NCBI GenBank assembly: GCA_037045455.1
Contig: JBAOIN010000012.1
Location: 248,001 to 312,000, forward strand
Reading direction: 5' to 3'
From: JADKAV01 sp037045455
Lineage (GTDB): Bacteria > Actinomycetota > Actinomycetes > S36-B12 > UBA10799
DNA: 64,000 nt
Each line of letters starts with the position of its first letter. The first letter of the stretch is position 1. The notes under the pieces were generated by a model. It was not told the DNA's origin. It worked only from the letters and a program-made list of their open reading frames with translations, and did no database searches. Positions 17,384 to 27,016 of this stretch are shown here, piece after piece. The translations under genes were made by a program, and so were the position numbers.

Positions 17384-17420
17384 TTGACCGGCGGCTGAAC
17401 TTGACACTAGCGTCAAGTCC
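17384..17420 (+). promoter_or_regulatory. leaderless promoter with palindromic operator, site 1
   Basis: -35 TTGACC (17384-17389), 18-bp spacer, -10 TAGCGT (17408-17413), seven bases, then GTG 17421. The operator CTTGACACTAGCGTCAAG (17400-17417) covers the -10. The imperfect palindrome reaches 24 bp (17397-17420) and touches the start codon. The same layout occurs at 22577, 24482 and 27164. A bound repressor would block RNA polymerase. Confidence 0.8.
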
Positions 17421-19010
17421 GTGGTGGATACGGGATCCGAGCAGTTCCTCGCCAATCAACGGGCCATGCTGGATGCGCTCGCCGACATCGCAGAACTGCA
17501 GCAGAAGGTCGCCGCCGGCGGCGGTTCCGACGATCCAGAAAAGAATGCCCGCACGATCGCCCGCCACCGCAAGCGCGGCAAGTTACTCCCGCGGGAGCGC
17601 ATCGCCTACCTCCTGGACGACGCCAGCCCGTTCCTGGAGCTGAGTCCGCTGGCCGGCTGGGGGACGCAGGACCCGCTCGGGGCGGGGCTCGTTACCGGCA
17701 TCGGCACGATCCGCGGTACGGAGTGCATGATCATCGCCAACGACCCGACCGTGAAGGGCGGGGCGCAGGGGCCGACCGCGGTGCGCAAGGGGTTGCGGGC
17801 CATGGACATTGCACGGGAGAACCGGCTGCCGTTGGTAAGTCTCACCGAATCCGCCGGCGCCGACTTGCCGCAACAGGCGGAGATCTTCGTTCCCGGGGGC
17901 GCGAGTTTCAAGAACCTCACGCAGCTGTCGGCTGCCGGGATTCCGACGGTGACGATGGTCTTCGGAAGCTCGACCGCTGGTGGCGCTTATGTGCCGGGCA
18001 TGAGCGACTACGTGGTCCTCCAGAAGGAGGCCGCGAAGGTCTACCTCGGCGGTCCGCCGCTGGTGAAGATGGCGATCGACGAGGACGCCGACGAGGAGGA
18101 ACTCGGCGGGGCGGAAATGCACGCGCGCGTCTCGGGTCTGGGCGACTACTTGGCCCAGGACGAGCCCGACGCGCTGCGCATCGGCCGGGAGATCGTGGGG
18201 CATCTGCGCTGGCGCAAGCAGGGCCCCGGGCCGGACCGGTCTGCGGTGGCGCCGCGCTTCGATCCGGACGAGTTGTTGGGCATCGCCTCGGCCGATGTGC
18301 GGGTGCCGTTCGACGTACACGACGTGCTGGCGCGGGTTCTGGACGACAGCGCGTTCGAGGAGTTCAAGCCGCTGTACGGCACGACGCTGGTCACCGGCTG
18401 GGGACATATCGGTGGCTATCCGGTCGGGGTCCTGGGCAACAACGGGATCCTGTTCAGCGAGGAGTCGCACAAGGGGGCGCAGTTCATCCAGATGTGCAAC
18501 CGCATGGACGTGCCGATCATCTTCGTGCAGAACATCACCGGCTTCATGGTCGGCACGCGCTACGAGCAGGGCGGCATCATCAAGGACGGCGCAAAGCTCA
18601 TCAACGCCGTGTCCAACTCGACTGTCCCGCACATCACGCTGATGATCGGGGCGTCGTACGGTGCCGGGAACTACGGCATGAGCGGCCGCGCTTACGACCC
18701 GCGCTTCGTGTTCACCTGGCCTAACCACCGGATCGCCGTGATGGGACCCAAGCAACTCGCGGGCGTGCTGACCATCGTGGCCAAGCAGAAGTCCGGGGAC
18801 GCTTTTGACGAGGCGGCCTTCGCGCCGATCCGGGATGCGTTCGAGAAGCAGGTCGAGGAGCAGTCGACGGCTTTGTTCGCGACCGGCCGGCTGTGGGACG
18901 ACGGGATCATCGACCCGCGGGACACCCGCACCGTGCTGGGCCTGGCGCTTTCTGCTGTGCATTCCGCACCGGTCGAGGGGACCAGCAAGTTCGGCATCTG
19001 GCGGATGTAG
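17421..19010 (+). CDS. acyl-CoA carboxylase carboxyltransferase (beta) subunit
   Basis: A 529-residue carboxyltransferase of the methylcrotonyl-/geranyl-/propionyl-CoA carboxylase type. The N-terminal crotonase-like half has HRKRGKLLPRERIAYLLDDA, the oxyanion block FGSSTAGGAYVPGMSDYVVL and YLGGPPLVKMAIDEDADEEE. The C-terminal half has GNNGILFSEESHKGAQFIQM, QNITGFMVGTRYEQGGIIKD and GASYGAGNYGMSGRAYDPRF. It transfers CO2 from carboxybiotin to an acyl-CoA. The YEQGGIIKDGAK region resembles MCC beta, so methylcrotonyl-CoA or a similar branched enoyl-CoA is the best guess. The partner biotin carboxylase at 22613 shares the same operator. Confidence 0.93.
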   Translation: MVDTGSEQFLANQRAMLDALADIAELQQKVAAGGGSDDPEKNARTIARHRKRGKLLPRERIAYLLDDASPFLELSPLAGWGTQDPLGAGLVTGIGTIRGTECMIIANDPTVKGGAQGPTAVRKGLRAMDIARENRLPLVSLTESAGADLPQQAEIFVPGGASFKNLTQLSAAGIPTVTMVFGSSTAGGAYVPGMSDYVVLQKEAAKVYLGGPPLVKMAIDEDADEEELGGAEMHARVSGLGDYLAQDEPDALRIGREIVGHLRWRKQGPGPDRSAVAPRFDPDELLGIASADVRVPFDVHDVLARVLDDSAFEEFKPLYGTTLVTGWGHIGGYPVGVLGNNGILFSEESHKGAQFIQMCNRMDVPIIFVQNITGFMVGTRYEQGGIIKDGAKLINAVSNSTVPHITLMIGASYGAGNYGMSGRAYDPRFVFTWPNHRIAVMGPKQLAGVLTIVAKQKSGDAFDEAAFAPIRDAFEKQVEEQSTALFATGRLWDDGIIDPRDTRTVLGLALSAVHSAPVEGTSKFGIWRM

Positions 19011-19166
19011 GCCCTCCGCAAGTGGCCTCAACTGCGCTTCAGATCCCAACCAGTTCTGGAGTGAACACGCCGGACAAGAATCCCTCAAGCGGCGTGTCAG
19101 CCCCCGAAAGTGGTTGGGCTGAGTTGGGCCCCAACCAGTTCCGGAGGAGTAGGTCGCAGGCATGTG

Positions 19167-19310
19167 GCGTTCGAAACCTGGCCGACTACCGAAGTGCATT
19201 TCCGCCAATGGCCAGGTTCTGACGCAACTCGCCGCAGCGATGTCCCACAGATCGGTGTGTCGCGTTCAAAACCTGGCTGCAGCCCAATGGGCTGGCCACC
19301 TTTCGAACGC
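19167..19310. repeat. 144-bp inverted-repeat element, copy 1
   Basis: It starts GCGTTCGAAACCTGGCC and ends GGCCACCTTTCGAACGC. Internal AACCTGGC and GGCCAGGTT arms form two hairpins. The second copy at 27017-27160 has the same length and cleaner ends. Its right end abuts the stop codon of the HAD-acyltransferase gene. The adjoining 19011-19166 holds a separate inverted pair (CCAACCAGTTCTGGAG against CCAACCAGTTCCGGAGG) but no gene. Confidence 0.75.
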
Positions 19311-20750
19311 TCAGTCGCTGGGCCAGTCGGCCAGGGTGTCCAGATACATCTGCCGGATCTCGTCGATCCGCTCATCCAGGTCGTCCTTGGTCCAGTCCTG
19401 CGTCGGTACCGGCTCCAGGACGGCGACGTCCACCGTCCCGGAGTGGATGACCATGCTGTGGGCGGCCATGATCTCCCCACAGTTGCGCATCACGATCGGA
19501 ACCACCGGCACGCCGGCCTGCATCGCGATGTGGAACGGTCCCTTTTTGAACGGCAGTAGCCGGGATGTCGGCGAGCGGGTGCCTTCCGGCGCAATCGCGA
19601 TCGAACGGCCATTGTGCAACGCCTCGACTGCAGGCTCCAGGCCCTTGCGCGCGGCAGCGTTGTTGGAGCGATCGATGTAGGCGACGTCCGCCAGGTATCC
19701 GATGGGCCCGAAGAAGGGGTCCTTCTCCAGCGACTTCTTGGCAACCCCGGTGAAGTCCTTGCGTAGCAGCGCGGCGAGCACGAACACGTCCAGCTGACTC
19801 TGGTGGTTGAACAGGAACACCGCCGGCCGGGCGGCCCACACGTTTTCCTCGCCCACGATGTTCAACCGCACGCCGGCGGCTGCCAGGGCCAGTTCGGACC
19901 CGGCGCTGGCGGCGACGTTGGCACCCAAGGACCGGCTTCGGTTCACGACCGCCAGGCCGGTGGCAGCAGCGACCGAACCGACGAACACCCCCATCGCCGC
20001 AGCACTGCGGCCCAGGTCGATAAGGGAGGTGCTCGCCGGCGCCTTGAGCCGGGAGGCAGGCCAGCCCCGGTCCTTGGCGATCGCGCGCAGTTCGTCGTCG
20101 GCATTCAAGGCGCACGGGTATCCAACGCTCTCAAGCAGCGGCAGGTCCTCGGCGCCGTTGCTGTAGGCAAAAGACTGCTCGAGGTCGATGCCCCACTCGT
20201 CGGCGAACTCCAGCACTCCATCGGCCTTGCCCTGCCCCCATCGGATTTCGGAGGCTAGCTCGCCGGTGAGAACGCCGTCCTCTTCGGCGATCTCGGTACA
20301 GATGATGTCCTCGATCCCGAGGTCCTCGGCCGTGGCCTGGATCTGCGGCCGGGTTGCCGAAGACGCGATCGCGACGGTGTGCCCCTTCTGCAAATGCGCG
20401 TCGATGATCAACCGGATGTCCGGGAAGATCATGGGGGCGATCTTGCGGGCGAAGACGTTGCGTGCCCACGCGTCAAGTTCTTCGGCGTCCTTGCCGGCCT
20501 GCGCCTGCACGCCGACCTGCATCATCTCCGACACGTCATGGCCGCGGCGTTCGACGTTGATCGCTTCGCGCACGCTCTTCGCGACCTCCTTGACGCCGAT
20601 CTCACCGCGCCGCAGCCGGTACTGGAAGAACGCGGCGGCCGAGTAGCCGTCGATGATCGTGCCGTCGAAGTCAAAGAACGCACCAATCTCTGCACCCTCC
20701 GGCGACAGGTCGATCTGCTCGAGCAACCATTCGATGTCAGCCACGGCCAT
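19311..20750 (-). CDS. HAD-IB phosphatase fused to PlsC-type 1-acylglycerol-3-phosphate acyltransferase
   Basis: A 479-residue two-domain protein. Residues about 20-235 are a HAD-IB hydrolase: FFDFDGTIIDGYSAAAFFQY with DxDGT, the Ser/Thr motif in VAIASSATRPQIQATAEDLG, and FAYSNGAEDLPLLESVG as motif IV. Residues about 265-475 are a PlsC acyltransferase with NHQSQLDVFVLAALLRKDFT (H-x4-D), PFFGPIGYLADVAYIDRSNN and IAIAPEGTRSPTSRLLPFKK. The actinobacterial family is thought to act in phospholipid synthesis, acylating lysophosphatidate. It overlaps the plsB-like gene by 14 bases, so the first two acylation steps are co-expressed. Confidence 0.92.
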   Translation of the reverse strand: MAVADIEWLLEQIDLSPEGAEIGAFFDFDGTIIDGYSAAAFFQYRLRRGEIGVKEVAKSVREAINVERRGHDVSEMMQVGVQAQAGKDAEELDAWARNVFARKIAPMIFPDIRLIIDAHLQKGHTVAIASSATRPQIQATAEDLGIEDIICTEIAEEDGVLTGELASEIRWGQGKADGVLEFADEWGIDLEQSFAYSNGAEDLPLLESVGYPCALNADDELRAIAKDRGWPASRLKAPASTSLIDLGRSAAAMGVFVGSVAAATGLAVVNRSRSLGANVAASAGSELALAAAGVRLNIVGEENVWAARPAVFLFNHQSQLDVFVLAALLRKDFTGVAKKSLEKDPFFGPIGYLADVAYIDRSNNAAARKGLEPAVEALHNGRSIAIAPEGTRSPTSRLLPFKKGPFHIAMQAGVPVVPIVMRNCGEIMAAHSMVIHSGTVDVAVLEPVPTQDWTKDDLDERIDEIRQMYLDTLADWPSD

Positions 20751-22524
20751 CCTCCACGATCAGCACCGGCTGCCCCGCCTGTTGGGCGATAGCCCGCAAA
20801 TCATCGATGCGCCGGACCATCTCCCGAAGTTCGGCGGCGAACGTCTCTCGGGCCTGCGCCTGACCCGCCTCGGTCAGCTTCTGGTTCTTCGCATAGTTGA
20901 ATGCATTGACGAAGTAGTCCTTCGAGATGGACTCCGGGGAATGCAGCGTCTTCTGCAACCACCGCTGCTTGGCCAGGCTTAAACACGTGGCCACGAGGGT
21001 CTGCTGCTCGACCGGGTTGTCACCGGCCGCGGCCAGTTCGTCGGCCAGCACGCTGTACGCCTCCAAGAACGGCCCGATCACACGGTGGGCAAGGACGAGT
21101 TTCATCCGCCGGGCCTGTTCCAGCACGAACTCCGGGGTGAGTTGGTCCTGCTGCCAGCCCGGGTACATGAGGTCGTACTCCTGTGTCAGCTGGCCGCCGA
21201 AGTCGCGGGTGGACGGGAAGAAGAACTCGAACTTCAGGATGTTCTTGAGCCGGACAGCGTTTTTCCACGCCGCGGTCCTGACATCCTCCGCCCCGTCCTC
21301 CGCGGCTTGCACGATGGCCAGTTCGGCGATTGCCCGGTTGACGAAGAAGTGGATGACCGTGTTGCGGTAGAACGCCGCCTCGTGCTGGCGGTCGAGGTTG
21401 ACGTAGAAGACCCGCTCCTCCGGACCGTCGTACTGCGTCACCACGCCTTCCTGCACCAGGTTGCGCAGCGTGTCCCGCAGCGGTCCGTAGTCGTCGAGCA
21501 CCACGTTGTGCGTCACCGGCAGCTGGCGGGCCTTGATGTAGTCGAGCAGGGGACTGAGGATGTCGCGGCCCTGGCCGACCGTGATAGCCCGGTCCCCGTT
21601 GTCCAGCACCGCGAACGTGAGCATCGCGCTGGGCGTGATCGGGGTGACGGTGTTGATCCGGTTCGCAGTCTCGAAGGCGACCTTTGGGACGGCGAGGCGC
21701 GGCCGGCGCTGCCCTTCAGAGTCCTCGGTCAGTTTCAGGGCGTCGGCCAGCGAAAGCGGTTCCCCGAACCGCAGGTACGCGCGGCCCATTCGCCGGGACT
21801 GGGAGCGGGCAAAGTTGTAGAGCCAGGACAGTGACTCGGCCTTCTTGGTGCCGCCGGCCTCCTCCGCGCTGATGGCGCTCACCTCATGCTGCTGGTCGTA
21901 GATGATCGAGGTCGGGACGATGTGGACATCGTTCTCAGGGTGCTCGGCAAACGCGTCGATGACGTAACTGAGGATGCCGTAACGGGGTGGGCGCAGCTTC
22001 CCAGTTCTGGTACGTCCGCCCTCGATGTACCACTCGAGGTTGTGCTTCTTCGCCATCAAGTAGGCGAGGTAGGTCTTGAGTACTGCGCGGTACACATGGT
22101 CGTCGCGGAACTCCCGGCGGATGAACACGATCCCGTTGCGACGCCCGATCTCCGACATCGGCCACATCGCGAGGTTCGCCCCGCCGAGGGTGTTGTTGGG
22201 CGGGAAACCGTACTGCTCGAGTACCCAGCGCAGCACGAGTGGGTCGAGGTAGGACCGGTGGTTCGGCAGGAAGATCAGGCCGCTGGTCTGGTTCAGGTCG
22301 CGCAGCGCGGTCACCTCGCTGGGCAGGTAGTCGACCTTGTACGCCCGGGACATCCAGCGCGAGAACCTGTCCCACAGGTCCACACTCTTGTTCCCCGGCT
22401 TGACCGCCATCTCCTTGAGGCAGCTGTAGGCCTGCTCGCTGAGCTTCGACACCGGTCGGCCGGTCTCCTCGGAGAGCTGGGCCAGGGTCCGCATGAACTG
22501 CGGGGTGTCGAGAATGTGTTCCAC
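20737..22524 (-). CDS. plsB: glycerol-3-phosphate acyltransferase (PlsB family)
   Basis: A PlsB-type GPAT with block I NHRSYLDPLVLRWVLEQYGF, block II GIVFIRREFRDDHVYRAVLK, block III LEWYIEGGRTRTGKLRPPRYG (read in two parts) and block IV VHIVPTSIIYDQ. It makes 1-acylglycerol-3-phosphate at the membrane. The C-terminal 300 residues are the usual GPAT extension. From GTG 22524 it is 595 residues, shorter at the N-terminus than mycobacterial or E. coli PlsB. The frame is open upstream through the operator at 22592, so the exact start is uncertain. I prefer 22524 because TACCGT lies six bases upstream. It is divergent from the biotin carboxylase gene. Confidence 0.9.
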   Translation of the reverse strand: MEHILDTPQFMRTLAQLSEETGRPVSKLSEQAYSCLKEMAVKPGNKSVDLWDRFSRWMSRAYKVDYLPSEVTALRDLNQTSGLIFLPNHRSYLDPLVLRWVLEQYGFPPNNTLGGANLAMWPMSEIGRRNGIVFIRREFRDDHVYRAVLKTYLAYLMAKKHNLEWYIEGGRTRTGKLRPPRYGILSYVIDAFAEHPENDVHIVPTSIIYDQQHEVSAISAEEAGGTKKAESLSWLYNFARSQSRRMGRAYLRFGEPLSLADALKLTEDSEGQRRPRLAVPKVAFETANRINTVTPITPSAMLTFAVLDNGDRAITVGQGRDILSPLLDYIKARQLPVTHNVVLDDYGPLRDTLRNLVQEGVVTQYDGPEERVFYVNLDRQHEAAFYRNTVIHFFVNRAIAELAIVQAAEDGAEDVRTAAWKNAVRLKNILKFEFFFPSTRDFGGQLTQEYDLMYPGWQQDQLTPEFVLEQARRMKLVLAHRVIGPFLEAYSVLADELAAAGDNPVEQQTLVATCLSLAKQRWLQKTLHSPESISKDYFVNAFNYAKNQKLTEAGQAQARETFAAELREMVRRIDDLRAIAQQAGQPVLIVEDGRG

Positions 22525-22576
22525 GTGGTGACGGTAATCGGCGCGGTAGTGATTACGCCAGTGGGCTGGGCCGCAC

Positions 22577-22612
22577 TTGACCGCCCTGCAACTTGACACT
22601 AGCGTCAACTTC
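22577..22612 (+). promoter_or_regulatory. leaderless promoter with palindromic operator, site 2
   Basis: -35 TTGACC (22577-22582), 17-bp spacer, -10 TAGCGT (22600-22605), seven bases, GTG 22613. The operator CTTGACACTAGCGTCAA lies at 22592-22608; its outer base pair is mismatched here. It lies between divergent genes and could also affect plsB on the other strand. Confidence 0.78.
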
Positions 22613-24457
22613 GTGAGGATCCTGGCCGCCAACCGTGGTGAGATCGCCTGCCGTGTGTTCCGGACTGCTGCGCGCCTCGGCCACTCGACGGCCGCAGTGT
22701 TCACCGAAGCCGATCGCGCGGCGTTGCACACCCGCAGTGCCGATGTGGCTGTGGCGATCGCGAGCTACCTCGACGCCGTGGAGCTGATCGCCGCAGCAGA
22801 ACGGGTCGGGGCCGATGCCATCCACCCCGGCTACGGCTTCTTGAGCGAGAATCCGGACTTCGCGCAGGCCGTGGTCGATGCCGGCTTGATCTGGATCGGC
22901 CCAACGCCGTCCAGCGTCCGGGCGATGGCGCTCAAGGTCGAGGCCAAGGCGCTGGCGGAGAAGGCCGGGGTGCCGATGCTGTCCAGTGGGACCGCTACGT
23001 TCCCGGTGCTGGTCAAGGCCTCCGCTGGGGGTGGTGGCAAGGGCATGCGCCGCGTCGACCGGCCGGAGGACCTGGAAGAGGCGATCGCGGCGGCCAAGCG
23101 GGAGGCGGCCAGCGCATTTGGCGACGACACCGTCTTCGTCGAGCGCTACCTGGAACGCGCGCGGCACGTGGAGGTCCAGGTATTCGGCGACACCCAGGGC
23201 AACGTGGTGCACCTCTTTGAGCGCGAATGCTCGATCCAGCGCCGGCACCAGAAGGTCGTGGAGGAGAGCCCGAGCCCGGGCGTGACGCCGGAGTTGCGCG
23301 AGCAGATGACGTCGGCGGCCGTGAGCCTTGCCCGCGAGATCGGCTATGTCGGCGCAGGCACGGTCGAGTTCATGGTGGCCGGCGACGAGTTCTTCTTCCT
23401 GGAGATGAACACCCGGCTGCAGGTCGAGCATCCCGTCACTGAAATGGTGACCGGTCTCGACCTCGTGGAATGGCAGATCCGGGTCGCGCAGGGCGAGCCA
23501 CTTCCGCTGACGCAGGACCAGATCGGCAGCAACGGCCACGCGATCGAGGTGCGGCTCTACGCCGAGGATCCCGCAAACGGGTACCTGCCCAACACCGGCA
23601 CGCTGCGGGTCTTCGACCTGCCGGGCGATGTGCGGGTGGATACCGGATTCGTCGCTGGGGATGCGGTGACGGCGAACTATGACCCGATGCTGGCCAAGGT
23701 GATTGCGCACGACGGCACGCGGGAGGCGGCGGCTCAGCGGCTAGCGAGTGCCTTGCGCGGCGCCGGCATCGAGGGAGTGGTGACGAACAAGGACAGCCTC
23801 GCCGCGATCCTCACCGAGCCGGATTTCCTGGCCGGACAAACAACCACCGACTATCTCGATACGCACGAAGTACTCGACCCGGCCATCGACCCTGTGCGGC
23901 ACGCTTTGGCCGTGCTGGCTGATCGCGACCACCGTTCTGATGTGGCACCGGCGGGCTGGCGCAACGTCCCTGCGGTGCCGGAATGGCTGGGCATGCGCAT
24001 TGGCACGCAGGAGGTCACCCTGCGCTGGATGCGGACCCGGGGTGGGCTGCAGATGGAGACGGTCGAGGGTGACCCGCTGCTCGGCGAGGCGACGCCGGTT
24101 GGGCTCGTGCGACTGAACAACGGGGTCGAGATCGACGGGGTTGTGACGCAGGCAGTCGTCGGCCCGGGGACTGTCACCGTCGACGGCCTAACGCTGTCAT
24201 ATGAGGTGCGGCCCCGGTTCGACGAATCGGCCCATGCTGGTGAGGCTGGCGGGCCCACGACTCCGGTGCCCGGCACGATCACCGACGTTCGGGTGGCCGA
24301 AGGAGACTCTGTCACCGCGGGGCAGATCCTCGTCGTGCTGGAAGCCATGAAGATGGAGCACACGATCACGGCTGATGCGGACGGGGTAGTGACGGCGGTG
24401 CACGTGCGGCAGGGGCAGTCGGTTGATGCGCATCAGGTGGTTGTGGCGGTCGAGTAG
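22613..24457 (+). CDS. acyl-CoA carboxylase biotin carboxylase / biotin carrier (alpha) subunit
   Basis: A 614-residue alpha subunit. The biotin carboxylase N-domain begins RILAANRGEIACRVFRTAAR, the ATP-grasp domain has KASAGGGGKGMRRV and EMNTRLQVEHPVTEMVTGLD, and the C-domain has the EDPANGYLPNTGTL block. The C-terminal BCCP carries biotinylated Lys in VVLEAMKMEHTITADADG. It carboxylates its own biotin with bicarbonate and ATP and passes the carboxyl group to the beta subunit at 17421. GTG 22613 is chosen because it gives the canonical N-terminus and follows the operator at the same spacing as its regulon partners. Size and the split BC-BCCP/CT arrangement fit MCC- or geranyl-CoA carboxylase-type enzymes. 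Confidence 0.93.
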   Translation: MRILAANRGEIACRVFRTAARLGHSTAAVFTEADRAALHTRSADVAVAIASYLDAVELIAAAERVGADAIHPGYGFLSENPDFAQAVVDAGLIWIGPTPSSVRAMALKVEAKALAEKAGVPMLSSGTATFPVLVKASAGGGGKGMRRVDRPEDLEEAIAAAKREAASAFGDDTVFVERYLERARHVEVQVFGDTQGNVVHLFERECSIQRRHQKVVEESPSPGVTPELREQMTSAAVSLAREIGYVGAGTVEFMVAGDEFFFLEMNTRLQVEHPVTEMVTGLDLVEWQIRVAQGEPLPLTQDQIGSNGHAIEVRLYAEDPANGYLPNTGTLRVFDLPGDVRVDTGFVAGDAVTANYDPMLAKVIAHDGTREAAAQRLASALRGAGIEGVVTNKDSLAAILTEPDFLAGQTTTDYLDTHEVLDPAIDPVRHALAVLADRDHRSDVAPAGWRNVPAVPEWLGMRIGTQEVTLRWMRTRGGLQMETVEGDPLLGEATPVGLVRLNNGVEIDGVVTQAVVGPGTVTVDGLTLSYEVRPRFDESAHAGEAGGPTTPVPGTITDVRVAEGDSVTAGQILVVLEAMKMEHTITADADGVVTAVHVRQGQSVDAHQVVVAVE

Positions 24458-24481
24458 GACCCAGAATCGCGAAGGCCAACC

Positions 24482-24518
24482 TTGACCAATCGCCGAACTT
24501 GACACTAGCGTCAAGTTC
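24482..24518 (+). promoter_or_regulatory. leaderless promoter with palindromic operator, site 3
   Basis: -35 TTGACC (24482-24487), 18-bp spacer, -10 TAGCGT (24506-24511), seven bases, ATG 24519. The operator core CTTGACACTAGCGTCAAG (24498-24515) is extended by GAA and TTC to a 24-bp palindrome, the most symmetrical of the four. Confidence 0.8.
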
Positions 24519-26438
24519 ATGAAGCGACCTGTCCGCATCGCCAATTGCTCCGGCTTCTTCGGTGACCGGCTGGCTGCCGCACAGGAGATGGTCGAGGGCG
24601 GGCCAATCGATGTGCTGACCGGCGACTGGCTGGCTGAACTGACCATGCTCATCCTCGCCCGGCAGAAGATAAGGCACGGCAACGGCTATGCGCGCACGTT
24701 CCTGCAGCAGATGGAGACCGTGTTGCCGGCCTGCCTCGAAAAGGGCATCAAGGTCGTCAGCAACGCCGGCGGCCTGGACCCGGAGGCGTGCGCACAGGCC
24801 ATTCGCGATCTCGGCACCGGCGCGAAGGTGGCAGCTGTCACCGGCGACGACGTGCTTCCCCGGTTCGGCGAGTTCGACTGGACCAACCTGGACACCGGCG
24901 AGGCGTTCCCGAGCCACCCGCTGAGCGCCAATGCCTACCTCGGGGCGCGCGGCATCGTGGCCGCGCTGGAAGCCGGCGCCGACGTGGTGGTCACCGGTCG
25001 CGTGACCGATGCGGCGCTGGTGATCGGGCCGGCCGCGTGGTGGCACGGCTGGGACTTCGACGGCGGGGACCTCGATGCGATGGCCGGGGCACTGGTGGCC
25101 GGGCATGTGATCGAGTGCGGTGCGCAGGCCAGCGGCGGCAACTATCCGTTCTTCCGTGAGGTGCCCGGCTTGGAGCACGTAGGTTTCCCTATAGCGGAAG
25201 TGGCAGCGGACGGTACGAGCGTCATCACCAAGCATCCGGACACCGGGGGCCTGGTCTCACCGGGAACTGTCACGGCGCAGCTGCTGTACGAGGTCGGCGA
25301 TGAGCATTACCTGAACCCCGATGTCAGCGCCCGCTTCGACACCATCGAGATCGACCAGGTCGGTCGCGACAGGGTGCGGTTGTCCGGCATCCGCGGGGAA
25401 AGCGCGCCCGACACGCTGAAGGTGGGCATCAACTACCTCGGTGGTTTCCGGAACTCGATGACTCTGGTGCTGACCGGTGCGGACACCGCGGAGAAGGCCG
25501 ACATCGCGATCCGCACCATCTGCGGGATCGGGCTGGCCGAGGCGAAGGTGCTCAGCCCGGAGGAACTCGGCCAGCGCAGCCGGCTGGGCGTACGGGAGAT
25601 GAGCGTGAGTTACATCCCGCCGGCCAGCGACGACCCACGCGACGTTTCGGCGGCGCAAGGTCGGCTGACGATCACGGTCAAGGACAGCGATCCGAAGAAG
25701 GTGGGCAAAGCGTTCACGCGGCCCGCGGTCGAGTCCGCGCTGGCCAGCTACCCGGGGATGTTCCCGACCGCGCCGCCGGCCGACGGCACCCCATACGGCG
25801 TGTACTGGCCGTCCACGGTCCCGGTCGGGGATGTCCCCGTCACGGTGCACCCTGGACGGCAGAGCAGGTCGCGCAGGTTGCGGCTGGGTCACCGGTGGAA
25901 GCCGCACCCCTCGCGGCGGCGGAGGTGCCTGCCGCACCGACCGAAGCCCTCATCACCGGACCGTTCAGCCGCCGTCGGCTCGGGACGTTCGTCGGTGCCC
26001 GCTCAGGCGACAAGGGAGGCAACGCCAACGTCGGCTTCTGGGTTCGGCACCCGGCCGAGGATGCTGCGGTTGCGCTGGCCTGGATGGAGGCCGACGCGCT
26101 GACTGCACCCGAGGTGGACACCCAGCACGACACGGCGGAGGTGTGGACAGAGGACACCGACCTCGACATCGACGCCGAAGCCGTTGCGCTAGCCGACGCG
26201 CGCTACGCATGGCTGTGCGAGTTCCTGACCCGGGAACGGCTGTCGGACATGCTGCCTGAGGCAGCGACGCTGCCGGTGGAGATCCACTACTTCCCGCCCC
26301 TGCGCGCGATCAATGTGGTCATCAAGGGGTTGCTGGGCCGCGGTGTCTCCGAGACGACCCGAAGCGACCCGCAGGCCAAGGGGTCTGGCCGAGCAGTTGC
26401 GCGCGGTGTGGGTGGACGTGCCGGAGGGGCTGCTGTGA
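24519..26438 (+). CDS. AtuA-like (DUF1446) acyl-CoA catabolism protein, two frameshifts
   Basis: The N-terminal AtuA domain begins IANCSGFFGDRLAAAQEMVE, with TGDWLAELTMLILARQK, VVSNAGGLDPEACAQAI and GADVVVTGRVTDAALVIGPA, up to about 25850. The smaller C-terminal AtuA module follows in another frame: FVGARSGDKGGNANVGFWVR and LPVEIHYFPPLRAINVVIKG. One base is missing near 25850 (CAC-CCT-GGA region). One T is surplus in AAGGGGTCTGGCC near 26381; removing it restores LAEQLRAVWVDVPEGLL and a TGA at 26436-26438. Restored length is about 640 residues. AtuA homologues occur in citronellol/geraniol degradation clusters, biochemical role unsettled. The restored stop overlaps the TetR start (GTGA), which argues the gene is functional and the shifts are errors. 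Confidence 0.85.
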
Positions 26439-27007
26439 CGCCACGCACGGAACGCGGGCGACGGACCCGGGACGCGTTGCTGCAGGCCGCGCGCAGGGCC
26501 TTCGAGCAGCGGGGCTTCGACGATTGCCGGATGAACGACATCGCGGACGCGGCGGGAGTTTCGCACGGCACGGTCTACACCTACTTCGACTCCAAGGAGG
26601 AAGTGCTTGGGGCCGTCGTCGACGAACTGCTGGTGGAGTTGCAGGACGATCTGCGGACCTCGGCGAAGGACCCGATGGCGCGCATCGAGGAGGCCAACCG
26701 CCGCTACCTGAGCGCGTATCGGCAGAATGCGCGACTGTTACAGGTGGTCGAGCAGGCGGCGGTCACATCGCCGGAGTTAGGCAAGCAGATCGACGAGTTC
26801 CGGCAGCGCTATCACGCCCGGGTGGGGGCCGCATTGCGGCGCCTACAGGCGCAGGACCGGGTTACCGGCGAGTTGCCCCCGGACGTGGCTGCGACTGCGT
26901 TGTGCGCGATGGTCGAGGGGTTCTCGCGGTACTGGCACAAACCATTGGACGAGAGCGTGAACGCGACATTGACCCGGCTCTGGGTCGCGGCCTTGGGGCT
27001 CGGTTAG
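26435..27007 (+). CDS. TetR-family regulator, candidate repressor of the acyl-CoA regulon
   Basis: A 190-residue TetR protein. The N-terminal helix-turn-helix is in ALLQAARRAFEQRGFDDCRM through SHGTVYTYFDSKEEVLGAVV. The rest is the ligand-binding helical domain with an aromatic end (EGFSRYWHKPLD), suited to an acyl-CoA. GTG 26435 overlaps the restored AtuA stop by four bases, so it is made from the operator-controlled transcript. It is the only regulator inside the locus, so it is the simplest candidate to bind the four CTTGACACTAGCGTCAAG sites and be released by an acyl-CoA intermediate. That assignment is inference. Confidence 0.88.
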   Translation: MTPRTERGRRTRDALLQAARRAFEQRGFDDCRMNDIADAAGVSHGTVYTYFDSKEEVLGAVVDELLVELQDDLRTSAKDPMARIEEANRRYLSAYRQNARLLQVVEQAAVTSPELGKQIDEFRQRYHARVGAALRRLQAQDRVTGELPPDVAATALCAMVEGFSRYWHKPLDESVNATLTRLWVAALGLG

Positions 27008-27016
27008 GGCAGCTCC

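Noticed and set aside
17583..19208. Long minus-strand open frame (541 codons) opposite the carboxyltransferase gene
   Set aside because: High-GC antisense shadow; composition is His/Arg/Pro-rich with no domain, while the plus frame is a clear enzyme.
22553..23710. Long minus-strand open frame opposite the biotin carboxylase gene
   Set aside because: Antisense shadow of a well-conserved gene with no recognisable motif.
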